Positions 32,429 to 40,308 of a stretch of DNA of 43,353 nt are shown in pieces. Both the position numbers and the translations under genes were made by a program. Each line of letters opens with the position of its first letter. Position 1 is the stretch's first letter. This DNA comes from Bacteroidota bacterium. GTDB lineage: Bacteria; Bacteroidota; Bacteroidia; Chitinophagales; Chitinophagaceae. Where the stretch lies: positions 1 to 43,353 of the forward strand of contig JAFDYC010000054.1 in NCBI GenBank assembly GCA_018267625.1, written 5' to 3'. Below the pieces are notes generated by a model. That model was given only the letters and a program-made list of their open reading frames with translations. It made no database searches and had not been told where the DNA came from.

Positions 32429-33601
32429 CTACGAAGCCACGTTGGTGACGGAAATATTGCCGAGGAAGATATCAAACTTGCGGATGGTCTTGCCTTCGCG
32501 CACCTCTTCGATCAGGCTGATTATGATATCTACCGTCTTAGTTGTTTGGTCTTTGTAGGCCAGGATATTGTAGTCTTTGTAGCCTTTAAAATCCTGAATG
32601 ATGACCGCAGAAGCATGCCATTTCCCGTCAGGCCCTTTGTGGAAGTTGGAAACGAATTTGATTTCTGAAGCCGTCATCTCCACCCGCTTGTAGTTGAGCT
32701 GAGAAAGGTGGATGAAATATTGCCTGATTTTTTGAGGCTTTACATCTTTAGAATTAGAACTTGAGGTAGCTACGATGGCATCTTCGTTGTTGTCAAAAAG
32801 CTTCATGCCGTATTTAATGCTACCATCCACATCCACTTTCTCACAGAGGTTTTCGCAGACGCGGTAAAAAGCATTAATCTTTTGCTTCACGCGGCCTTTG
32901 ATTTGCTCTTCGGGAATGTCGGAAACATTAAACACATCACCCTGTTGGGTGCTGGCATCGCTGCCCGATTCGCTGCCAGAAGAAGTATTGGAAGCCGTCG
33001 GGGTCTGGATGTTGGAGGGGCTGCTATCCGGGTGTTCGGATGGGTCTGATTTTGCAGTTTGTTCGGTTGCTTGTTGCTGACTATCGCTGTCGTTTTTATC
33101 TTTTTTATGGTGGCGCTTCTTCTTCTTTTCTTTTTTTGAATCACCGGCATCGTTCTTACTGTCGCTGGCACTTTGAGCCTGACTACCGCCATTCTTTAAA
33201 TTTTTGAGATAGGCGATTCGCTCTTCCATCAAGTCCTTCGTTGAATAGTCGTGGATGAGTTTAGCAGGGTTCGTTTCTTTATCATAAAGAATCACAAACT
33301 GATGCTGACGAGGGGAATTTTTGGAGCCTTCTGAAACAATAAGCAGGCAGACTTTCACTGGCTTGGAAGTTGCCGGGCGAATGGTAATGGTGTTGTCGCC
33401 GGGCACCAGTTTGTAATCACCACAAAGGGTGTTATAGTCTCTGACTTCTCCCATAAACTTGAGCATGGGATAAGCGGAAGAAGACACTCGAATGGTGTCG
33501 CCTTGTATGCTTAGGTCTTGCGCATGGGCACAGAGGCCACTCAGAAACAACGAGAGAAAAAGGAGTGCGGAAAGTTTTAGCGTCTTAGTCATTTTTTTCA
33601 C
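32429..33601 (-). CDS. Exported two-domain protein with charged linker, T6SS locus
   Basis: A 390-residue protein with signal peptide ending CAHAQ (about residue 27). A short beta domain (about 30-130; TLCGDYKLVPGDNTITIRPA) is followed by a low-complexity linker (about 138-215) with a Lys/His cluster KKEKKKKRHHKKDK and long Ser/Thr/Gln/Asp stretches, then a C-terminal domain (about 225-390) starting RVKQKINAFYRVCENLCEKV with later strands KWHASAVIIQDFKGY and FDIFLGNISV. The C-terminal domain pattern resembles the N-terminal domain of the TPR protein. The basic linker might bind peptidoglycan or lipid A (inference). No known family is recognised. Confidence 0.62.
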   Translation of the reverse strand: MKKMTKTLKLSALLFLSLFLSGLCAHAQDLSIQGDTIRVSSSAYPMLKFMGEVRDYNTLCGDYKLVPGDNTITIRPATSKPVKVCLLIVSEGSKNSPRQHQFVILYDKETNPAKLIHDYSTKDLMEERIAYLKNLKNGGSQAQSASDSKNDAGDSKKEKKKKRHHKKDKNDSDSQQQATEQTAKSDPSEHPDSSPSNIQTPTASNTSSGSESGSDASTQQGDVFNVSDIPEEQIKGRVKQKINAFYRVCENLCEKVDVDGSIKYGMKLFDNNEDAIVATSSSNSKDVKPQKIRQYFIHLSQLNYKRVEMTASEIKFVSNFHKGPDGKWHASAVIIQDFKGYKDYNILAYKDQTTKTVDIIISLIEEVREGKTIRKFDIFLGNISVTNVAS

Positions 33602-33615
33602 CGGGGCTTGGCGGA

Positions 33616-33623
33616 CAAATGTA
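33616..33623 (-). promoter_or_regulatory. Possible internal promoter in the T6SS locus
   Basis: TACATTTG on the minus strand is an exact TAnnTTTG match 14 nt before the ATG at 33601, in the 158-bp gap behind the transglycosylase gene. No -33 TTTG is visible. Confidence 0.35.
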
Positions 33624-33759
33624 GCAGCATGGCATGAAGTGAATCCGTAGGAATGAGCGGGGAGCCTGGATACTTTAACTCATGAAGTGCCACACAGTAA
33701 ATCTCAATTTTTTGAAGGAATTAATAAAAGGCCATCAGAGCCGCTCCGTTAGCAGGGCA

Positions 33760-34860
33760 TTAGTCCGTATCAATTTCTGTCTTCAGAATCACATATTCAT
33801 CGTCCGTAGCTGCATCTTCGGGGCTCAGGCCTTTCTTTTCGGTTTTATCCTGCACTTCCACTTCGTGGCCATAGCCCATATCTACATACACCCGACCGTC
33901 AATGAGCCACCCCTGGCCCCGCATGATACTGCCTTTACTTTTAAACTGACTATCCAGTCGCAGGTCGCTGAGGAGTTCGAAGCTGAGCAGGCTACCATCC
34001 CGGAAGGGTTTGCCGTCCGTAACAATTTTGGCAGGCACCAGGAAGCTTCGTGTATTTCGTTTTGCCGGCTTGCCGTCCTGAGTCAATTGAACATCCAGGC
34101 TGACAAAATCGGACTCATCCTCTGAAGCGCCCGCCGCCGGGCCCCGCTCTAGCTTGTTTATGTCTGTTGCATCCTTGTCGGATTCACTGCCGCTAAAAAT
34201 ATTGGCTCCAAAGCCATTCATATATAGTTCCGGGTGCTCGAATAATTCTTTCACTGCAATGAGGCGATAAACATATTCGGCAGTTTCGTTGTTGAGCTTC
34301 ATGTTGAAGTAGTCGGTGCCTTGGTTTTGAACCGCCTTGATGATGTTGCCGGGGCCAAAATTGTAGGCAGCGGCAGTGAGAATCCAGGAAGAGATGTTCA
34401 GTTTGTTTTTCAGGATAAAAAACTGAGAGCGGAGCAGCTTGCAGGCGGCAATAGTGGATTTGCCCGGGTCGTCGCGTTCATCATAGAGTGGTGTAACGGT
34501 CAAACCCAATTCGCGGGCCACATCGGGCATGAGCTGCCAAAAGCCCCGTGCCCCGGCATCCGATGAAACATTCCGGAAGCCGCATTCTACAATAGGGATG
34601 TATTTCAAATCATCGGGCAAACCATAATATTTCAGCCAGGCAGAGATAGCAGGGAAATAGCGTTGGGCTTGAAAACGGAGATAACGAAGGGTCACAACCG
34701 GCATTTGGTTGCGTATCACATTCATCAGCTTATTAGCGACAAATTCCCGGCTGGTGGGGATGGCTTCATTGCAGAAATAAATTTCATGGCTTTTAGCCCC
34801 AGGAGCTGCCAGAAAGAAAAAAAGGATACAAGCAAAAAATTTTATTCCTGAATAATTCAT
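33760..34860 (-). CDS. Lytic murein transglycosylase (MltD-like SLT domain)
   Basis: A 366-residue exported enzyme with a signal peptide ending AAPGAKS (about residue 24). The SLT goose-lysozyme domain is clear: YIPIVECGF with catalytic Glu92, then GARGFWQLMP (103-112), LTAAAYNFGPGNI and the YVYRLIAVKELF helix. It cleaves peptidoglycan with formation of 1,6-anhydromuramic ends. No LysM repeat is seen; the C-terminal about 150 residues are an additional polar domain with VPAKIVTDGKPFRDGSL and GWLIDGRVYVDMGYGHEV. It is the first gene of the T6SS strand and may open the murein layer for assembly of the apparatus (inference). Confidence 0.9.
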   Translation of the reverse strand: MNYSGIKFFACILFFFLAAPGAKSHEIYFCNEAIPTSREFVANKLMNVIRNQMPVVTLRYLRFQAQRYFPAISAWLKYYGLPDDLKYIPIVECGFRNVSSDAGARGFWQLMPDVARELGLTVTPLYDERDDPGKSTIAACKLLRSQFFILKNKLNISSWILTAAAYNFGPGNIIKAVQNQGTDYFNMKLNNETAEYVYRLIAVKELFEHPELYMNGFGANIFSGSESDKDATDINKLERGPAAGASEDESDFVSLDVQLTQDGKPAKRNTRSFLVPAKIVTDGKPFRDGSLLSFELLSDLRLDSQFKSKGSIMRGQGWLIDGRVYVDMGYGHEVEVQDKTEKKGLSPEDAATDDEYVILKTEIDTD

Positions 34861-34902
34861 TATTTACCGGAGTTGAAATAGCCCAAATAACAGGCCTGGT
34901 AG

Positions 34903-34934
34903 CTTGCATATCGCACGGTCGCCGTATAACTTCG
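34903..34934 (+). promoter_or_regulatory. Weak candidate promoter for the adhesin/OmpA pair
   Basis: CTTG (34903-34906), a 20-nt spacer and TAACTTCG (34927-34934) resemble TTTG-N20-TAnnTTTG with one mismatch in each box, about 52 nt before the ATG at 34987 in the divergent gap. Confidence 0.3.
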
Positions 34935-34986
34935 TTTTCAAAATTCTTAGAATTTTAACGTCCTTCCAACCCTAAAAAAGATTTGT

Positions 34987-37900
34987 ATGAAAAAACTGTG
35001 CTCTTTGCTTGCCTTGATTGCCACGCCAATCTTTATGACGATGCCGGCACATGCACAAACCATCACAATCACTTCGGTTAGCCCAGCCGGGCCTTATTGT
35101 TCGGGTAGCACGGCAACGGTAACCTACACCGTTACCTCACCGAGTACTTTTTCAACCAATCAGGACTTTAAAGTAGAAATCAGTGATGCATCCGGAACAT
35201 ATGCTGCAACACCGCCCGTCATTGGCAGCAGGAATAATGCTGACGATGGGGGAAGCATCAACGTAACGATGCCGACTGTCAGCAGCTCGGGAACTGGTTA
35301 TACCATTCAGGTTACTGCATACAAACATGGCGCAGGCACCCTGACAGCTACTTCCGCATCCAGCGCTTCCTTTACCATCAATCCTATTCCTAATCCAACA
35401 CTTACGCCCAGCACAACGAATTCCTGCAAAGACGGCAATGTGACTTACACTACGGAGGCCAGTATGTCAAGCTATGTCTGGGGCTTTGGTGCTTTTGTAC
35501 TTGGAACGGATTATACGTTAGTATCGGGCGGCACTTCAGGTAGTAATACGGCTGTTGTTCAATGGCTGACAACAGGTTCAAATAGTATTTCTATTAACTA
35601 CACTTCGAATGGCTGCACCAGCCCTTCGCCTACCAGCAGTGTCGTGACCGTTCATTCACTGCCTACCGTTACTTTTTCTCCGGCAGCACCTACCGATGCT
35701 TGTATTGGAACAGCCGTTACCTATTCCACGCAATCCGGGAATAGCAATTATATGTGGCTGGTGCCCGGTAGCACACTTGGAACAGATTATACCCTCACTG
35801 GCGGAGGGACAAGTGATAATAGCGCCACCATTACCTGGCTCACTTCCGGTTCCAAAACTGTATCTGTGAATTATCAGAACGGTAATGGGTGTGGAGCTGC
35901 CAGTGCCACTTCTGCAAACACGACCGTACATACCCTGCCTGTAGCTTCCTTTACTACCGCACCTGCAGCACCTGTATGCCCGAATGTGGCTACTACTTAT
36001 ACGACTCAGTCAGGCGCAGCAGCCGGCTCCTATGTCTGGACTATTCCAGGCACTCAAGGCACGGATTATACCAAGACCGGAGGTGGAACCAATGACCAAA
36101 CTGCCACCATCACCTGGCTCACTTCCGGTTCCAAAACCGTAGAAGTAAACTACGAAGATGCAAATGGTTGTAGCTCGTCAGCCAATGCCAGCAATACGGT
36201 ATTGGTCAATCAAGTTGTCAGCACACCGGACTTTGGAGTATTAGGCACAAGCTCGGCCCGCTGTCAGGCTGCCGGTACGCTCAGCTATCCAGCCAGCGCA
36301 GCCCATTCTACCAGCATTACTTATTCTTTAGATGGCCCCAGCATCACCGGTGGGAACAGCATCAATGCGGCTACCGGCGATGTGACGTATCTCTCCACCT
36401 GGAACGGTACGAGTATTATTACTGCCTCTGCTGCGGGCTGTGGCGGGCCTAAGACGGCTACGCATACAGTGACGAACAATCCTTTGGTGGGCACTCCCAG
36501 CTTTACACTGGGGGCTACCTCCACACGCTGTCAGGGCGCGGGTAATATCACTTACACTGCCTCAGCAACAAATAGCACGGGGCTGAGCTATTCGCTGGAT
36601 GCAACGAGTACCACTGCGGGCAATTCCATTAACTCAAGTAATGGTAAGGTGACCTATACATCCGGATATAGCGGCACATCTGTGATTACCGTAAATGCTG
36701 CGGGATGCACACCTCAATCTGCCACACATACGGTTACTATCGTAGGTAATCCCGTTTTTGCATTGGGGGCAACCAGTACGCGTTGTCAGGCTTTTGGCAC
36801 GGTTACGTACACAGCCACGGCTACGAATGCTACAGGTATCAGCTATACATTAGATGCTACCAGTACCACGGCGGGCAATGTCATCAATTCCGCCACGGGG
36901 CAGGTAACTTACAGTAATACCTATAACGGTAACAGTACTATTACGGCTACGGCAACAGGATGCGGTACAAACCTGACCAGCAACCATGCGGTCACGATTA
37001 ATCCCAGCGTAGGTCCGGTAAGCTTTGTAGGAGCATCCTCTACCGCTTGTCAAGGATCTTCAGTTACCTATACTGCCAATGCCAGCAATGCCAGCAGCAT
37101 CACCTACTCACTGGATTTGCCCAGTATTTCTGCCGGCAATACCATCAATTCCACTACCGGCTTAGTGCATTATGCCAATAGTTTCACAGGCACTTCTTAC
37201 ATCACGGCTACAGCTACCGGTTGTGGTGTCGTAACAACAGCCGTTCAGACGGTGGTCATTACCCCGATCGTGACACAACCCATTTTCAACGTGGGGCCTT
37301 TAGATACAATTTGTCAAAACCCGGGAAACATTACCTATACGGCTTCTGCAGCTAATACTATCGCCCCAATGGGCTATAGCCTTTCACCTGGTGCAGCAGG
37401 AAGTATCGGCAGTCTGTCTGGGGTACTTTCCTATAACTCCAGTTATACCGGGGCAGTCACTATTACGGCTACTGCCACGGGTTGCAATGGAACTTCCACA
37501 AATGATTTCCATGTTTTCGTGAGGCCAACCGTTGCCGCCCCGGTATTTGGCGCCGGGTCTATTACACTACGCAAGCAGGGCTCAGGTGTAAACACGTTTT
37601 CAGCTACGGCTGCTAATGCCAGCAGCATCATCTATTCGATGACTCCTGCATCTGCCGGTAACATCGTTTCCAACTCAGGAGATGTGACCTGGAACCCTAC
37701 TTTCTCAGGAAATGACACCATTACTGCTACGGCTTTTGGCTGCAATGCCACACCAACAACCAAACATATTGTCACCGTTGTACAGACGCCCATTTTTTTC
37801 CTGGGATCTACCAGTACCCGCTGTCAGGGTAGCGGCAATGTGGTTTATACGGCTAACTCATCAAATGGCGCAGTATCCTACAGCCTGATCACAATCCCTA

Positions 37901-40290
37901 ATAATCCCGGAACAACTATCAACAGCAGCACGGGATTAGTGAGCTACAGCTCCAGCTTTTTTGGAACGGCGATTATTTCTGCAATTGCTACTAATGGAGC
38001 AGTTACAACTGATACCGCTCAGCACATCGTGACCGTAAATAAAGCCCCTGAGCTTACGGCACCGACTCCTACTGCCAAGACCATTTGTAGTGGCGATAGC
38101 ACACGCATAGCCTTGGTAGCCACCAGTGGAGCGGGCAGCAGCTTCACTTACGTAACTGCAGGCGGGGCCTATATCACAGGAAAAAGTGGTGGAGTATTGA
38201 GCTATATCAATCAGGCTCTGGTGAATTCAAGCAACGCCAACCCTGATTCGTTTTACTACATCGTCACCGTGACTTCTGCTTCATTTTGCCCCAGCTTAGT
38301 GCCGGACAGCATCTTGGTACGGGTGAATCCTAAGCCCGTTTTAACGGCACTACTGCCCCGCACCATTTGTAGTAAAGACACAGTCAATTTCAGCTTGAGC
38401 GCTTCAGCACCCAGCACCTTTATTTATACTGAACGTCATGATGCGAACATCCGGAACGCATTTGGCAGTGGCGGTTCTTCCATCAATCAAATGCTGGAGA
38501 ATACAGACTCCAGTTCTTCTCCGCTAACAGGTGCCGTTGTATATAGCATTGTCCCTACGTCTTTAGTAGGCTGTGTGGGCAACGCCGACAGCGTGACTGT
38601 GACGGTAAAACCGGCACCCAGGGTTATCTTCTCCACCGGTGCTGCTGTGGCTCGGTGCAGCGGAACGTCCAGCGCCATCAGCCTGTCGGCAAATGTGCCT
38701 TCAACCTTCACCTGGACAACAGCAACAATTACCTCGAAAGGCTTTGTTTCCGGAAACTCAGGCGGCTCCGGCTCCAATATCAACCAGACTTTAGTCAACA
38801 GCAGCAATGCACTATCTGATTCAATCACCTACACGGTGACGCCCACTACTGTGTCCAGCTCGCCTACCTGTGTAGGGCCTCAAAGCACCGTGGTTGTAAC
38901 GGTGAACCCAAAACCTGTTCTTACCTCCATCCTGACAGATAGTGTCTGCAGCAATTCCAGTACCAGCACACCGCTCTCCGCCAGCCTACCCAGTACGTAT
39001 GCCTGGAGTTTAGGTACCAATACCGGCGGCATCACGGGTGCTTCGGCATTATCCATCAGCACGGCACTGTCCACTATTAGCCAGAAATTAGTCAACCCTT
39101 CTTTTGTAAACGCAGGCTCTATTGAATATATCGTGACGCCCACATCTACCGTGCTGGGCAATTGCGCAGGGAATCCATCCACGGTTACCATCACCGTCAA
39201 CCCGCAACCCAAGCTGACCAGCCCGGCAACAGCCAGTGTCTGCAGCGACACGCGCCTGCTTTATTTACCTACTTCTTCGGTGGCAACCGGTACTACCGTT
39301 TTTACTTACGACCGTACCTCACAGGTGCCCAGCATTCCGAACCAATTCCAGAAGACAACTACCGGCATCAACGACTCACTGTCTTCCCATTATCAACTCG
39401 ACCCATCCAATGTGGATTACAATTTCACCCTGAAGACAGATGCTGGCTGTGTGTTGGGCAATCAACACCTCACTGTGACAGTGAACCCGACACCCGACAC
39501 GCCCGGTATCGCCATCTTCCCACTCACGAAGCTGTGCAACGGAGCTACCGACATGAACTTCAGTACCAGCCGGATGCCCGACCCGAGGGAGTATTTCATC
39601 TGGAATTCAGTGAATGCCGGTATTCCAATTCAAAAAGCAGACTCCACAGCAAGCCAGAATGCGTTGATTAGTTTCCCCTCTGCCGGTAACGCCAACGTGG
39701 TCGTAACTTCTATGTCCCGCGGATTTGGCTGCAAAGGCAAGCCCAGTGTAAAGGGTTTCAATGTCAGCAACGCCATCGGCGCTCAAGGCATTAATGTGGT
39801 ACTGTTTGCCAACAACCTTGTAGCTCAGGTCAGCAGTGCTGAAGCATTTCAGTGGGGCTTTGAACGCAAGCTCGACCTCGACTCCAGCCTGATTATCGGA
39901 GCCACTACGCAGAGCTATGACACGCGCAATGGCTTTAACACCGATGCAAATAACTATTGGGTAATGGTTCGCTTCGGGGATGGCTGCGTACAGAAAGGTT
40001 ATTTCAATGCCCCGGTGCTGAGCGTCATCCAGCAAAACAATTCAGAAGGCAACGAAATGAAGGTATATCCCAATCCGGTTCAGGAAATTCTGTCTGTAGA
40101 ACTATTGAGTAAAACGCAGGGGACACTTCGCTATAAAATCTGCGACATCACCGGCAGAAGCCTGCTCGAAACAACAAACAGTGAGAAACAAACCCAAATC
40201 AATGTGCGCAACCTTGCCCCGGGAGCATATAGCATCATCTGCCTGAAAGATGGCCAGCGTATCGCCACGGCCCGCTTCATCAAGAACTAA
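34987..40290 (+). CDS. Giant Ig/PKD-like repeat surface protein with T9SS sorting domain
   Basis: A 1767-residue protein with a signal peptide (cleavage after MPAHA, about residue 23). A first Ig-like domain is followed by three consecutive repeat classes: class A, about 132-408, three repeats with GTDYT and WLTSGSKTV; class B, about 409-1017, seven repeats with TSTRCQGxG, SYSLD and ITATATGC; class C, about 1018-1498, five PKD-like repeats with NPKPVLT, CS, and INQ-LVN. The last 80 residues (from about 1687) are a type A T9SS sorting domain (MKVYPNPVQEILSVEL ... GAYSIICLKDGQRI). It would cross the outer membrane by T9SS and be anchored on the surface, probably as an adhesin. The OmpA-like gene follows after 18 nt, so the two are an operon. 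Confidence 0.9.
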   Translation: MKKLCSLLALIATPIFMTMPAHAQTITITSVSPAGPYCSGSTATVTYTVTSPSTFSTNQDFKVEISDASGTYAATPPVIGSRNNADDGGSINVTMPTVSSSGTGYTIQVTAYKHGAGTLTATSASSASFTINPIPNPTLTPSTTNSCKDGNVTYTTEASMSSYVWGFGAFVLGTDYTLVSGGTSGSNTAVVQWLTTGSNSISINYTSNGCTSPSPTSSVVTVHSLPTVTFSPAAPTDACIGTAVTYSTQSGNSNYMWLVPGSTLGTDYTLTGGGTSDNSATITWLTSGSKTVSVNYQNGNGCGAASATSANTTVHTLPVASFTTAPAAPVCPNVATTYTTQSGAAAGSYVWTIPGTQGTDYTKTGGGTNDQTATITWLTSGSKTVEVNYEDANGCSSSANASNTVLVNQVVSTPDFGVLGTSSARCQAAGTLSYPASAAHSTSITYSLDGPSITGGNSINAATGDVTYLSTWNGTSIITASAAGCGGPKTATHTVTNNPLVGTPSFTLGATSTRCQGAGNITYTASATNSTGLSYSLDATSTTAGNSINSSNGKVTYTSGYSGTSVITVNAAGCTPQSATHTVTIVGNPVFALGATSTRCQAFGTVTYTATATNATGISYTLDATSTTAGNVINSATGQVTYSNTYNGNSTITATATGCGTNLTSNHAVTINPSVGPVSFVGASSTACQGSSVTYTANASNASSITYSLDLPSISAGNTINSTTGLVHYANSFTGTSYITATATGCGVVTTAVQTVVITPIVTQPIFNVGPLDTICQNPGNITYTASAANTIAPMGYSLSPGAAGSIGSLSGVLSYNSSYTGAVTITATATGCNGTSTNDFHVFVRPTVAAPVFGAGSITLRKQGSGVNTFSATAANASSIIYSMTPASAGNIVSNSGDVTWNPTFSGNDTITATAFGCNATPTTKHIVTVVQTPIFFLGSTSTRCQGSGNVVYTANSSNGAVSYSLITIPNNPGTTINSSTGLVSYSSSFFGTAIISAIATNGAVTTDTAQHIVTVNKAPELTAPTPTAKTICSGDSTRIALVATSGAGSSFTYVTAGGAYITGKSGGVLSYINQALVNSSNANPDSFYYIVTVTSASFCPSLVPDSILVRVNPKPVLTALLPRTICSKDTVNFSLSASAPSTFIYTERHDANIRNAFGSGGSSINQMLENTDSSSSPLTGAVVYSIVPTSLVGCVGNADSVTVTVKPAPRVIFSTGAAVARCSGTSSAISLSANVPSTFTWTTATITSKGFVSGNSGGSGSNINQTLVNSSNALSDSITYTVTPTTVSSSPTCVGPQSTVVVTVNPKPVLTSILTDSVCSNSSTSTPLSASLPSTYAWSLGTNTGGITGASALSISTALSTISQKLVNPSFVNAGSIEYIVTPTSTVLGNCAGNPSTVTITVNPQPKLTSPATASVCSDTRLLYLPTSSVATGTTVFTYDRTSQVPSIPNQFQKTTTGINDSLSSHYQLDPSNVDYNFTLKTDAGCVLGNQHLTVTVNPTPDTPGIAIFPLTKLCNGATDMNFSTSRMPDPREYFIWNSVNAGIPIQKADSTASQNALISFPSAGNANVVVTSMSRGFGCKGKPSVKGFNVSNAIGAQGINVVLFANNLVAQVSSAEAFQWGFERKLDLDSSLIIGATTQSYDTRNGFNTDANNYWVMVRFGDGCVQKGYFNAPVLSVIQQNNSEGNEMKVYPNPVQEILSVELLSKTQGTLRYKICDITGRSLLETTNSEKQTQINVRNLAPGAYSIICLKDGQRIATARFIKN
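35833..36137 (+). repeat. Identical 26-bp DNA repeat inside class A domains
   Basis: The stretch beginning ACCTGGCTCACTTCCGG is identical over 26 bp at 35833-35858 and 36112-36137, within two adjacent class A repeats. Identity at DNA level points to recent duplication or gene conversion between the repeats. Confidence 0.7.
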
Positions 40291-40308
40291 TAAAAACACT
40301 CCGGCATC

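Noticed and set aside
10213..34860. Alternative reading of the locus as a phage tail or an extracellular contractile injection system
   Set aside because: The presence of ClpV, TssK, TssN, TssO, Hcp of the TssD type and TssF/E/G with a membrane anchor is specific for T6SS; no tail-fibre or tape-measure gene is visible.
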